This document shows, in pieces, positions 34,653 through 43,718 of a stretch of DNA of 64,000 nt; positions within the stretch are counted from its first letter, which is position 1, and each line of letters opens with the position of its first letter. Where the stretch lies: assembly GCF_963676935.1 (NCBI RefSeq), contig NZ_OY781470.1, forward strand, positions 1,522,680-1,586,679. The letters run 5' to 3'. This DNA is from Halarcobacter sp. (GTDB lineage: Bacteria; Campylobacterota; Campylobacteria; Campylobacterales; Arcobacteraceae). The notes beneath the pieces were generated by a model. That model saw only the letters and a list, made by a program, of their open reading frames with translations, searched no databases and was not told where the DNA came from. A program made the translations under genes and the position numbers.

Positions 34653-35912
34653 TTAAATCATTTTAGATAGTTTGTTTTTGTACTCTTCAATATCAAAATT
34701 TTTAACTCTTGCAACACCTGAATCAACAGCAGCTTGTGCAACTGCAGCTGAAACTTCTACAATAAGTCTTTTATCAAATGGTTTTGGAAGGATATACTCT
34801 TTTGAATATACTAAATGGTCTCCAAAAATCTCTTTAATATCTTCTGTTACTGGTTTTTTAGCTAAATCAGCAATTGCTTGTGCAGCAGCTTTTTTCATAG
34901 CCATATTTATTTTCTTAGCCTGTACATCTAAAGCACCTCTAAAAATAAAAGGAAACCCAATTACATTGTTTACTTGGTTATTAAAATCACTTCTTCCTGT
35001 TCCAACAATTGCTTTATCTCTAATAGCTAAAATCTCATCAGGAAATAATTCAGGTGTAGGATTTGCAAGTGTAAATACAATAGGCTCATCTGCCATAACT
35101 GCAATATGTTCTTGTGTGAAAGTACCTGGTCTAGAAAGTCCTAATACAACATCAGCTTCTCTAAAAGCATCAAGTACTGTCAATGGTTCAGAGATAGAAA
35201 ACTCTTTTTTATATTTATTTAAATCATCTCTACCATCATGAATAACACCTTTAGAATCACACATAATAATATTTTCAACACCAACAGCTTTATACATTCT
35301 ACTACAAGAAATAGCTGCTGCTCCAGCTCCAACAACTACAACTTTTAAATCAGATAACTCTTTTTTGATAATATCACAAGCGTTGATTAAACCTGCTGTT
35401 GTGATGATTGCAGTACCATGTTGGTCATCATGCATTACAGGAATATTTAGTTCATCAATTAATCTTCTTTCAATCTCAAAACATTCTGGTGATTTTATAT
35501 CCTCTAAGTTGATTCCCCCGAATGTAGGTGAGATAGCTTTACATACATTTACAAACTTATCTACTTCTACTTCGTCAACTTCAATATCAAATGAATCAAT
35601 AGCAGAAAACTTTTTAAATAGTACAGATTTACCTTCCATAACTGGCTTAGATGCTAATGCACCAATATTACCAAGGCCTAGTACAGCTGTACCATTTGAG
35701 ATTACTGCTACAAGATTTCTTTTTGTAGTATATTTAAATGCATTTTCCGGGTCTTCTTCAATCTCAAGACAAGGAAATGCAACCCCAGGAGTATATGCTA
35801 AAGATAAATCTCTTTGCGTTTTTAATTCTGTCGTTGTTTCAATTGCTAGTTTCCCTGGATTTGGAAACTGATGATATTCTAAAGCTTCTTCTTTAGTTAC
35901 TTGTTTACTCAT
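34653..35912 (-). CDS. maeB: Malate dehydrogenase (oxaloacetate-decarboxylating), malic enzyme
   Basis: A 419-aa malic enzyme of the short bacterial type, converting malate to pyruvate and CO2 with NAD(P). Motifs: LAYTPGVAFPCLEI with the catalytic Tyr, GNIGALASKPVMEGKSVLFKKF with Lys, the metal-binding MHDDQHGTAI, and the Rossmann VVVGAGAAAISCSRMYKAVG. It lacks the phosphotransacetylase-like C-terminal domain of the long E. coli MaeB. It stands alone with an AGGAAGAG ribosome site. Confidence 0.93.
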   Translation of the reverse strand: MSKQVTKEEALEYHQFPNPGKLAIETTTELKTQRDLSLAYTPGVAFPCLEIEEDPENAFKYTTKRNLVAVISNGTAVLGLGNIGALASKPVMEGKSVLFKKFSAIDSFDIEVDEVEVDKFVNVCKAISPTFGGINLEDIKSPECFEIERRLIDELNIPVMHDDQHGTAIITTAGLINACDIIKKELSDLKVVVVGAGAAAISCSRMYKAVGVENIIMCDSKGVIHDGRDDLNKYKKEFSISEPLTVLDAFREADVVLGLSRPGTFTQEHIAVMADEPIVFTLANPTPELFPDEILAIRDKAIVGTGRSDFNNQVNNVIGFPFIFRGALDVQAKKINMAMKKAAAQAIADLAKKPVTEDIKEIFGDHLVYSKEYILPKPFDKRLIVEVSAAVAQAAVDSGVARVKNFDIEEYKNKLSKMI

Positions 35913-36063
35913 TTCACTCTTCCTCTAGTTTAAATTGCAACTAAATTTTATCTTATATTTACTTACAAAAAATGGAAAAATGATAATTTAAACTTATAAA
36001 TATATTAATTAAATCTGATTTACATTTTTTATACATCAAACTTACATAACTACTACATAATTA

Positions 36064-36735
36064 CTATAGGATAGAGATCAAGCCTGCAAATCTACCACAT
36101 GTTTTATCAACTCTATATGAAAAATAGTCTGCTCCTGAGCACATTGTACATCTATCATTTATAGTTATATTTCTAACTCCTAGCTCTTCTAATTGTTTTT
36201 TATTTATTCCTTGTAAATCTAAATATCTATTTTTTTCAAATTCAATTCCAAAATTTATTTTTACAATATTTGAAAGTTTTTCATCAACTTCATAACAACA
36301 TTTTTGAATGGATGGTCCCATAATAACTTCAATATCTTCAAATTTACATCCAAACTCCTCGTTCATCTTCAAAGCTGTTTTTCTTGAAATATTTTGAAAA
36401 GTTGAATTACGACCGGCATGTACTGCTCCAACAACACCCTTAAACTTATCAAACATAAGAATAGGAATACAATCGGCAACCATAACCATAAGAGTTAAGT
36501 CTTTATCTTTTGTTATTATTGCATCACATTCATCTATTACTCTAGGTGAATCTTTTCCTACAACAGTTACACAAGCACCATGAACTTGATTCATAGAGAT
36601 AAGGTTTTTTATGTCAAAATTAAATTTTTTTGATAATGCTAACCTATTTTTATCTACATTTTCTTTTTTATCAGGTACATGGTAAGCTAGATTTCCTTCA
36701 TCTTTATTTGTGAAAGTATAAAAAATATCATGCAT
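36064..36735 (-). CDS. pgeF: Laccase-domain purine nucleoside phosphorylase/peptidoglycan-editing factor (PgeF/YfiH)
   Basis: A 223-aa protein of the multicopper-oxidase-1-like (DUF152) family. The metal ligands are seen in MNQVHGACV (His), MVADCIPILMFD (Cys) and GAVHAGRNSTFQNI (His), with IMGPSIQKCCYEVDE as a further signature. Members act as purine nucleoside phosphorylases/adenosine deaminases, and in E. coli edit wrong amino acids out of peptidoglycan precursors. A very strong AAAGGAG precedes the ATG. It is divergent from aroE. Confidence 0.9.
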   Translation of the reverse strand: MHDIFYTFTNKDEGNLAYHVPDKKENVDKNRLALSKKFNFDIKNLISMNQVHGACVTVVGKDSPRVIDECDAIITKDKDLTLMVMVADCIPILMFDKFKGVVGAVHAGRNSTFQNISRKTALKMNEEFGCKFEDIEVIMGPSIQKCCYEVDEKLSNIVKINFGIEFEKNRYLDLQGINKKQLEELGVRNITINDRCTMCSGADYFSYRVDKTCGRFAGLISIL

Positions 36736-36831
36736 ATTGTAACTCCTTTCGATAAGTGATTATTGTACAATTAAATATTTAATATATTCTTATTGATAAT
36801 TAGATAAAATCACTTCTTTAAAAGGAAAACA

Positions 36832-37632
36832 ATGTCAGATAATAAAGAACTTTTTGCAATATTTGGAAACCCAGTTGAACACTCAAAATCACCACAAATG
36901 CACAATGCAGGATTTGATAATATAAACTACAAAGGTGAATATGTAAAACACCTAATAGAAGATGGTAATAAAGTAAAAGATATATTTTTAGATAAAGCAT
37001 ACAAAGGTGTTAATATAACTGTTCCACATAAAGAGTTTGCATATAAAAATGCAGATGAAGTAAGAGGTTTAGCACAAAAAATAAAAGCTGTAAACACATA
37101 TATAAATGAAAATGGAAAAGTTATAGCATATAACACAGATGCACCAGGATTTTTAAAAGCTATTGAAAGCTTTGGAGAGATTAAATCTGTACTTCTTTTA
37201 GGTGCAGGAGGAACAGCAAAAGCTATTAGTCTTGCTTTACAGGAAAATGGCATAGAAGTAACTGTTTTAAATAGAAGTGAAGGAAAACTAGACTTCTTTA
37301 AAGAACACAATATAAAGTGTTATTCTTGGAAAACCTTCCAAGTAAAAGAGTATGACTTAGTTGTAAACTCAACAAGTGCAGGACTAAAAGATGAATATCT
37401 TCCTTGTGATAAAGAGTTACTTGAAAAAGTATTTAAAACAGCAAAATATGCTTTTGATTGTGTTTATGGAAAAGTTACACCATTTTTAGCTTTAGCAAAA
37501 GAAAATGGCCTTGAGATTAAAGATGGGGAAGATATGCTTCTTTATCAAGGTGTATTAGCTTTTGAATACTTTACAAACACAAAAGCAAATGAAGAACTAG
37601 TTGAAGCTATGAGAAAAGGTTTAAAAGCTTAA
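36832..37632 (+). CDS. aroE: Shikimate dehydrogenase AroE
   Basis: A 266-aa NADPH-dependent enzyme reducing 3-dehydroshikimate to shikimate in aromatic amino-acid synthesis. Motifs: FGNPVEHSKSPQMHNAGF for substrate binding, the catalytic Lys in GVNITVPHKEFAY, the cofactor loop LLGAGGTAKAISLAL, VVNSTSAGL, and the terminal GVLAFEYFTN. The AAAAGGA ribosome site is well placed. It overlaps the convergent tetR-type gene by four bases. Confidence 0.95.
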   Translation: MSDNKELFAIFGNPVEHSKSPQMHNAGFDNINYKGEYVKHLIEDGNKVKDIFLDKAYKGVNITVPHKEFAYKNADEVRGLAQKIKAVNTYINENGKVIAYNTDAPGFLKAIESFGEIKSVLLLGAGGTAKAISLALQENGIEVTVLNRSEGKLDFFKEHNIKCYSWKTFQVKEYDLVVNSTSAGLKDEYLPCDKELLEKVFKTAKYAFDCVYGKVTPFLALAKENGLEIKDGEDMLLYQGVLAFEYFTNTKANEELVEAMRKGLKA

Positions 37633-38267
37633 ATCTCTTCAAACAATATTTTCCCTTTTTTTGTTAAAAGAGGGATAATATTTGTTTTAAAAACTACCTC
37701 TTTCATCTCTTTTATCGTCTCTTTTGTGATTTTTGAATCTATAGTTATAAAATTTTGCCAATAAGTTGAAATAAACCAATTTAGTTTTGCATTTAATTTT
37801 ATTTCCTCTTGACTTAAAGGAATAAATATATCTTTTTGTATAAAAAACTCTATCAAATTTTCAATTTGTGAAATTCTTAGTCTCTCCCTTTCTAGAAATA
37901 TATCTTTTATATTTTCATAAAGTGCAATCAATACAGAACTATCTCTCATCATAAATCTATATTTATAAAAAAGTTCACCAAATCTATCATAAGCATTTGA
38001 TAATTCTATTATAGGGTTTTCACTATTTAACAATTTATCAAAACTATTTAATTGATCAAACTCTTCTGACATCTTTATATAAATATCTTCTATTATTTGT
38101 TCTTTGTTTTTATAGTGATAATAAAGGTTTCCTGTAGATATTTTAGCATACTTTGCAATATGATTTGTAGTTGTAGGAAGTGTACCTTCTTCGTTAAATA
38201 AAAATAAAGCAGCTTCTTTTATCTTTCTTTTTGTCAATGATTCTTTTTTCATAAAAAGATTATACAA
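37629..38267 (-). CDS. TetR-family transcriptional regulator
   Basis: A 212-aa protein with an N-terminal TetR helix-turn-helix: KRKIKEAALFLFNEEG, then TTTNHIAKYAKISTGNLYYHYKNKEQI, with the family's YYHYKNK recognition-helix end. The C-terminal ligand domain resembles the AcrR-like group of about 200 aa; the ligand is unknown. It is divergent from a DinB-like gene, and the 97-bp gap contains a perfect 20-bp palindrome that is its likely operator. Autoregulation plus control of the DinB-like gene pair is the simple model. Confidence 0.88.
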   Translation of the reverse strand: MYNLFMKKESLTKRKIKEAALFLFNEEGTLPTTTNHIAKYAKISTGNLYYHYKNKEQIIEDIYIKMSEEFDQLNSFDKLLNSENPIIELSNAYDRFGELFYKYRFMMRDSSVLIALYENIKDIFLERERLRISQIENLIEFFIQKDIFIPLSQEEIKLNAKLNWFISTYWQNFITIDSKITKETIKEMKEVVFKTNIIPLLTKKGKILFEEI

Positions 38268-38289
38268 ATTTTGAACTTCTAAATATATT

Positions 38290-38309
38290 ATTAGAGTAAT
38301 TACTCTAAT
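38290..38309. promoter_or_regulatory. Perfect 20-bp palindrome, likely TetR-type operator
   Basis: ATTAGAGTAATTACTCTAAT is fully self-complementary and lies 22 bp from the TetR-type gene start and 55 bp from the DinB-like gene start. Length and position are typical of a TetR dimer site controlling both directions. Confidence 0.7.
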
Positions 38310-38364
38310 TTTAAGCTATATTTTATTTATATAGTTATAAAATTTCAATGATTAAGGATTAAAA

Positions 38365-38928
38365 ATGAAATTACAAAAACCAGGAGCTGGTCTTCCCCAA
38401 ATAGAAAGACTTTTTATAAGAAGTATTTTAGTACCAAGTATAAGAATACTTTTAACTTGGAATATGTCCACTTTTTTATTAAAAAGAGAATTGAATATTA
38501 TAAAAAAGATAGTATCAAATGTAGAAAAAGAAAAACTTACTCAAAAGGTGATTATTGATAGAGTTTTCGCTATTGAAGACCATACTAGACAGTTTTCAAT
38601 TAATATGGTTTTAGAACATTTAGTTATTGCCGGAAGTTTAGTAAAAAGTATCATTGAAACTCTATCAAAAGAAGAAAACTTCATAGAAGATGTAAAAATA
38701 GAGAATGTAAAGCCAAGTAAAAACATTGTAGATGAATATACAGAGTTTGAAATATTTTACAATACTTATTTAGATTTTATAAAACAACTTCCTAAAAAAC
38801 AATCTAAAATGAAAAAAAGACATCCGTGGTTTATAAATTTTAACAATTATGATTGGAGTGTATTTATGTTTATGCATACCTTTATTCACAGAAGACAGAT
38901 ACAAGCTATCATAAAGGAATTAAAATGA
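38365..38928 (+). CDS. DinB-like four-helix-bundle protein
   Basis: A 187-aa, mostly helical protein. His residues in MVLEHLVIAGSLV and in MHTFIHRRQIQAI are spaced as in the metal-binding triad of the DinB/YfiT superfamily; the HRRQ ending is typical. Related enzymes are metal-dependent thiol transferases or of unknown role. It faces the TetR-type gene across the palindrome and is coupled by an ATGA overlap to a small membrane-protein gene. Probably an inducible detoxification unit; this is inference. Confidence 0.65.
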   Translation: MKLQKPGAGLPQIERLFIRSILVPSIRILLTWNMSTFLLKRELNIIKKIVSNVEKEKLTQKVIIDRVFAIEDHTRQFSINMVLEHLVIAGSLVKSIIETLSKEENFIEDVKIENVKPSKNIVDEYTEFEIFYNTYLDFIKQLPKKQSKMKKRHPWFINFNNYDWSVFMFMHTFIHRRQIQAIIKELK

Positions 38929-39134
38929 GTAAAAATACTATAGGTACACTGTTTATTATAGGTTTTATCTTTATATCATTAATTGTTTTTTGGATGAGTT
39001 TAACTGCAATAATTTATTTAGCTGTTTGTTTTATATTTAACTTTGAATTATCAATAAAAATATATTTATTAATTTTTTTAGCAGTTATATTATTTAGAAT
39101 GTTTTATCCTAAAAATGTTTTTCAAACAGAGTAG
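38925..39134 (+). CDS. Small two-helix membrane protein (69 aa)
   Basis: A 69-residue protein starting at an ATG that overlaps the DinB-like gene's stop (ATGA), preceded by AAAGGAA. It begins MSKNTIGTLFIIGFIFI and has two long hydrophobic helices (about 8-36 and 42-60). The family is not recognised. Translational coupling implies a joint role with the DinB-like protein. A hairpin terminator overlaps its end. Confidence 0.6.
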   Translation: MSKNTIGTLFIIGFIFISLIVFWMSLTAIIYLAVCFIFNFELSIKIYLLIFLAVILFRMFYPKNVFQTE

Positions 39135-39154
39135 AGTTAATTTATCTCTACTCT
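39128..39154. terminator. Bidirectional terminator between convergent genes
   Basis: AGAGTAGAG and CTCTACTCT form a perfect 9-bp stem with a 9-base loop. It overlaps the last codons of the small membrane protein and of the convergent GGDEF sensor gene. Confidence 0.6.
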
Positions 39155-41398
39155 ATTTCTTCCATTGTTTTTTGCTACATAAACAGCTTCATCTGCTCTT
39201 TTGATAGTTTGGTAAATATCTTCATCTTCTTTATAAACTGAGGCACCTATAGAACAAGTAATATTTTCAATAACAGGAAATATCTCTAACTCAATAACTT
39301 TTCTTAAATGTTCTAAAGCTTTTTCAAGCCCCTCTTTTGAGTTAACTCTAAGAAACAAAATAAACTCTTCTCCACCCCATCTAATCAAAATATCATTTTC
39401 TCTTGAATATTTTTGTATTGTTTTTACAAAATGAATTAAAACTTCATCTCCAACATCATGCCCAAATGTATCATTAACTCTTTTAAAATGATCGATGTCT
39501 AAAAAGGCAATTCCCAATGAAAACCCATCAACAACAAATGATTTTATGATATCAGGAGTGTGTTGTTCAAAATACTCTCTATTGTATGCACTTGTTAATT
39601 TATCATGAATAGTTTTATCTTCTAATTCTATATGATTTAACATTGTTTGTGTAATATCTGTAAAACTTAAAATATATAGATTATCTTCAAATTTATTTAC
39701 AGTTACAGCAAATGCATGAAGGTTGTAATCATACATCAATATTCCCACTACTCTTTTTGAGTGTGGAAGTTTTTCAATATGTTCAATCCAATTTTCATTT
39801 TCTTTTAATTTTCCAAGATGAAAAAACCTATCGTTTTCAACAAATAAATCACATATACATTGAAAGTTTTTATTAAAATTATCTAAAGTTTTAAAACCTG
39901 TAAACTGAAAGAATTTTTTATTTGCAAAACTTAATTGTTTTGAGTTTGTTATGATTACAATATTATCTTGTAATTCAATAAATTTTTCTAATTTTTTATA
40001 CTCATTTCTCTCTTCTGTAATATCTCTTGTTGAAGCATATAAATATATTTCTCCATCAATCTCTACTTTCTTTGCACTTACTTGAACATCAAAAACTGTA
40101 CCATCTTTTCTTCTATGTTCAGTGTTGAAAGTTTGTGGCATTTCTAGTAGTTTATTTATTTTTTTAGGTATTTCTTCCTCAGTAAATTTAGCTTCAAAAT
40201 CTCGTACATTTAGACTTAAAATCTCTTTTGAATTATAACCTAGCATCTTAGCAAAAGATTTATTTGCCTCATAAACATTCCCATTGGTATCCATAATATG
40301 TATACCATCTGATGCTATACTCATCAAATCTTTATATTTTGCTTTCTCTTTTTCAATATATCTTTTTGCTTTTAATGTGATTTCTCTATTTCTCATCATT
40401 TGATAAATAAATAAAAATATTCCAATTAATAAAATTGAAAATAGTATTTTTTTGTTTAATCTATGACTTTCTATTACTTTCAAACTATTGTTATATTCAT
40501 AAAAGACAAAATACATAGTGTTGTCTTCTTTTACATTTAATATTGGTAAAAATGAAACCACATAATGTTTATGTTTTATCTGCTCTTTATAAGAATGACC
40601 CAAAGCAAGGTCTAGATTGAAAGCAACTTTTTCTTTCATATTTAATTGAATATTTTCTAAAAACTGTTTGTTGAAATTAATAGCTTCAAAAAAATCTTTA
40701 TTGGCTACTCTTTTTAATTGTACATATTCTTGATTTTCAATACTGTCTTTATAATAAACTTTATATTCATCAAATACTGTTTTATCAAACTTGTCCTTTT
40801 TTATTAAAAAGTGTGTATAAATATCAGTATATATTTTCTCAATTTCATTTTCAACTTTTTCTATACCAAAAGACATCTCTACACTTCCAATATAATTTTC
40901 ATTTAAAAATATTGGATAAACATTTCTCATACCAGGGAGTACTCTTCCTGTCTCAAGACCATGAATACTTTTTTTAAATCTATTAACATATTCAACTGAA
41001 TATCTAAAAGAACTAAGATTGTCTCCATACTTTTCTGGTTTGTGCATTCTTAAAAATGAAGTATTATCTGGTAGATGAAAATGAACTTGCTTAAATCCTA
41101 AAGATGAAAGATATTTGTAGGTGTCATTTAATAAATTAAATAACTTTTCTCTATCTCTATCTTTAAAAGCTTCTTTTATATCAGGTCTATCAATAAAACC
41201 AATAAAAGTACTATCAGCTAAATTGTTAAGTGACTTATTTATAGTTTTATATTGAGTTTCTACTTTTTTTAAACTTTGTTTTAAAATTTTGTTACTTTCA
41301 TCATCATAGAAAACCCCTATTTCATATAAAAGTACCAATTCAAAAATAATAAAAACAACAACAAGAAATACTCTATTTAATAAGTCTTTTTTTTCCAA
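39137..41398 (-). CDS. Membrane PAS-GGDEF sensor diguanylate cyclase
   Basis: A 753-aa sensor. A first helix (about 9-28) and a second (about 312-332) flank a periplasmic domain of about 280 residues. That domain has a double-Cache-like pattern (FSNxSFLRMHKPEKYGD-type segment, then GRVLPGMRNVYPIF). Next is a PAS domain with SDGIHIMDTNGNVYEANKSF and a second PAS-like region around 480-590. The GGDEF domain has a GGEEF site and an RxxD inhibitory site (REND) five residues before it. It should make cyclic di-GMP in response to an external ligand. It stands alone. Confidence 0.88.
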   Translation of the reverse strand: MEKKDLLNRVFLVVVFIIFELVLLYEIGVFYDDESNKILKQSLKKVETQYKTINKSLNNLADSTFIGFIDRPDIKEAFKDRDREKLFNLLNDTYKYLSSLGFKQVHFHLPDNTSFLRMHKPEKYGDNLSSFRYSVEYVNRFKKSIHGLETGRVLPGMRNVYPIFLNENYIGSVEMSFGIEKVENEIEKIYTDIYTHFLIKKDKFDKTVFDEYKVYYKDSIENQEYVQLKRVANKDFFEAINFNKQFLENIQLNMKEKVAFNLDLALGHSYKEQIKHKHYVVSFLPILNVKEDNTMYFVFYEYNNSLKVIESHRLNKKILFSILLIGIFLFIYQMMRNREITLKAKRYIEKEKAKYKDLMSIASDGIHIMDTNGNVYEANKSFAKMLGYNSKEILSLNVRDFEAKFTEEEIPKKINKLLEMPQTFNTEHRRKDGTVFDVQVSAKKVEIDGEIYLYASTRDITEERNEYKKLEKFIELQDNIVIITNSKQLSFANKKFFQFTGFKTLDNFNKNFQCICDLFVENDRFFHLGKLKENENWIEHIEKLPHSKRVVGILMYDYNLHAFAVTVNKFEDNLYILSFTDITQTMLNHIELEDKTIHDKLTSAYNREYFEQHTPDIIKSFVVDGFSLGIAFLDIDHFKRVNDTFGHDVGDEVLIHFVKTIQKYSRENDILIRWGGEEFILFLRVNSKEGLEKALEHLRKVIELEIFPVIENITCSIGASVYKEDEDIYQTIKRADEAVYVAKNNGRNRVEIN

Positions 41399-41508
41399 AA
41401 GAACCTTTCTTTTTAGTTACTTAATTTTACAACTTTTGTACTTTATAGTTATTTAATTTTTTCTAAGAAGTTCGGTTTATTGGGCTTTATATAGAGAATA
41501 ATTATTTT

Positions 41509-42036
41509 TTAGGAAACTTTTTTATCCATACACTTAAGTATCTCGTAAGTTTTACTTACATCATAAGTAGCACTATGATAAGAAAATGGGTCAAACTCAA
41601 TTCCATAAAAGATACAAGTCTCATCCAGTTTTGGATTTTTGATATTGCCATTTTTATTTAAAGCTTTTACTATATGTTTGTTTTCTTTCATCGTACAAAA
41701 ATGATTTTCAAACTTAACAAGTCTATCAAGATGTCTAAGCTCAAAGTTTATATTGTGAGCTATGAGAGTTTTAACACCATAACAAAACTCAATAAACTCT
41801 TCATCTTCGTTAAAATATGAACTATAACTAGCCCCATCTCTATGTGCAATAATCTTTTCAGGTGTAAGTCTATGAACCTCATAAGAGTAAGGATTAACAG
41901 GATATCGTGAAAGATAATATCTATGAAATTTGTCTGTAACTTTATAATCACCATCTATAAACTCTAGTTTTACAGCAGCAGCTTCTATCACATCTTGAGG
42001 ATTCATTGTATTTGTTTCAAAATCTAAAATAATCAT
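41509..42036 (-). CDS. 3'-5' exonuclease, DnaQ/RNase T-like
   Basis: A 175-aa DEDD exonuclease. ExoI is ILDFETNTMNP with Asp and Glu of motif DxE, ExoII is in LIAHNINFELRHLDRL, and ExoIII is near the end in SYHSATYDVSKTYEIL, with His five residues ahead of Asp (DEDDh subtype). Length fits a stand-alone proofreading-type or RNA/DNA-trimming enzyme. It is a single gene; its exact substrate is open. Confidence 0.85.
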   Translation of the reverse strand: MIILDFETNTMNPQDVIEAAAVKLEFIDGDYKVTDKFHRYYLSRYPVNPYSYEVHRLTPEKIIAHRDGASYSSYFNEDEEFIEFCYGVKTLIAHNINFELRHLDRLVKFENHFCTMKENKHIVKALNKNGNIKNPKLDETCIFYGIEFDPFSYHSATYDVSKTYEILKCMDKKVS

Positions 42037-42183
42037 AGAGGGATTATATCAATTTTTAAATTTATTTAAAAGTCTTGAAAAGTTATTATATAAAAAATTA
42101 AATGATTTTTATTACAAAATTTAATTAGAAAATAGGTATATTTATTTTTTATAACAGTTATACAATACCTAAGGAGCCTAATA

Positions 42184-43233
42184 ATGAAAGGCAAAAAACA
42201 CAATAAATTTCAACAAGCTTTTATATTAATATTGTTGTTTACAGTTCTTATGGGTTTTATTGGAATGATTAAAGAGTTTCTAATAGCTCTTGTACTTGCT
42301 GCAATCTTTGCAGGTATATTGTATCCTTTTTATAACAAAATTCTTTTATATGTGAAAAACAAATCTGCTTTGGCAGCATCTACTGTACTAATAATATCAA
42401 TTTTGGCTGTAGGTTTACCATTGACAATACTTACAGGCATGGTAACAAATGAAGCGATACAATTTAGTGAAAAAACAACTCCTATAGTAAAAGAGATTTT
42501 AGATGAGAAGTTCTCACTAAGTGAACAATTACCTAGTTGGATACCATTACAAGATAAGTTTGATTCTATAAATGAGACTCTTCTTAAAAAAGCTTCTGAT
42601 GCAACTAGTACAATAGGAAGTTGGCTAGTATCAAGTTTATCTAGTGCAACAAAAGGAACTGCGGGATTTCTTATGAGTTTATTTATTATGTTTTATGCAA
42701 TATTTTATTTTTTAATAAATGGACAAAAACTGCTAGATTCTCTCTCTTCTTTAGTGCCTCTTTCAAAAAATGATTATGAAGAACTTATGAATCGTGGACT
42801 TATGGTAACTAAGGCATCACTAAAAGGTATAATTATAATTGGATTTATTCAAGGTCTATTGATTTCTTTAAGTTTCTGGGTTATAGGACTTAATGGACCA
42901 GTATTTTGGGGAAGTGTAGTTTTTCTTCTTTCTGCTGTTCCAGGATTGGGTGCACCTATAGTTTGGTTACCTGCTGTAATCTACTTATTGATAACAGGTA
43001 GTATTGGATGGGGAATTGCTCTTGCTATATGGGGAATAATAGTAGTGGGCTTAGTAGATAATCTTCTAAGACCTTGGATTGTTGGAAATGATGCGAAACT
43101 ACCTGATCTAGTGATACTTGTATCAATACTTGGTGGAATAATAACCTTTGGTCCTGTAGGTATTATCTTAGGTCCAGTAATAGCTGCACTTTTAGATACA
43201 GTTTTAAATATATATAAAAAGAGTTTTAAATAA
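42184..43233 (+). CDS. AI-2E family transporter
   Basis: A 349-aa polytopic protein. Seven to eight helices and the conserved C-terminal half (GFIQGLLISLSFWVIGL, VPGLGAPIVWLPAV, VDNLLRPWIVG and GPVGIILGPVIAALL) place it in the TqsA/PerM family. Named for autoinducer-2 export, many members are instead sodium/proton antiporters or of unknown substrate. An AAGGAG site is 8 bases ahead of the ATG. A TM2-domain gene follows. Confidence 0.88.
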   Translation: MKGKKHNKFQQAFILILLFTVLMGFIGMIKEFLIALVLAAIFAGILYPFYNKILLYVKNKSALAASTVLIISILAVGLPLTILTGMVTNEAIQFSEKTTPIVKEILDEKFSLSEQLPSWIPLQDKFDSINETLLKKASDATSTIGSWLVSSLSSATKGTAGFLMSLFIMFYAIFYFLINGQKLLDSLSSLVPLSKNDYEELMNRGLMVTKASLKGIIIIGFIQGLLISLSFWVIGLNGPVFWGSVVFLLSAVPGLGAPIVWLPAVIYLLITGSIGWGIALAIWGIIVVGLVDNLLRPWIVGNDAKLPDLVILVSILGGIITFGPVGIILGPVIAALLDTVLNIYKKSFK

Positions 43234-43321
43234 AATTAATCAAGCAAAAGAATCTAATAAATAATTTGATATAATCTTTATAATTTATAATTTAATTTAT
43301 TAAAAAAAAAGGATGATAATA

Positions 43322-43633
43322 GTGGCAACAGACTTTGGATTAGAAAAAGCAAAAACAGAACAAAAAAGTGTTGTTCTAGCTTATTTACTTTGGTGGTTTC
43401 TTGGTTGGTTAGGTATTCACAGATTATATGCTGGGATGGAAAAATGGTGGTTATACCCAGTTCTAGGATTAATTGGGGCTATTACTGTTTTTATACTTAT
43501 AGGGTATATTATTTTATTGGGATTATTTATCTGGTGGGTTATAGATGCGGTTAATCTACATAAAGTAATTCAACTTCAAAACTTAGAGGTTATAGAAAAC
43601 TACGAAAAAACAATACAAACTCCAATGTCATAA
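43322..43633 (+). CDS. TM2 domain-containing membrane protein
   Basis: A 103-aa protein with two hydrophobic helices around the TM2 motif: YLLWWFLGWLGIHRLYAG, then a second helix with IWWVIDAVNLH. TM2 proteins are small inner-membrane proteins of unclear role. I use GTG at 43322 because AAAGGA sits eight bases before it; an ATG at 43313 would overlap that ribosome site. -10-like TATAAT boxes lie around 43270-43290. Confidence 0.82.
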   Translation: MATDFGLEKAKTEQKSVVLAYLLWWFLGWLGIHRLYAGMEKWWLYPVLGLIGAITVFILIGYIILLGLFIWWVIDAVNLHKVIQLQNLEVIENYEKTIQTPMS

Positions 43634-43654
43634 AATAGGATTTTCCTATTTTAT
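43630..43654. terminator. Strong stem-loop after the TM2 gene
   Basis: An 11-bp perfect stem (ATAAAATAGGA with TCCTATTTTAT) and a 3-base loop start at the TM2 stop codon. It serves as terminator for the rightward genes and possibly for the convergent oxidoreductase gene. Confidence 0.65.
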
Positions 43655-43718
43655 GTTTAGCTTCATCTATTAGATAAATCTCTTTTTTATTTCTTCTACT
43701 GTTAATTCAATATTGTCT

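Noticed and set aside
34672-35241. A 189-codon rightward frame opposite the malic enzyme gene.
   Set aside because: Fully inside a well-supported enzyme gene, Ser/Ala-rich shadow composition, no ribosome site.
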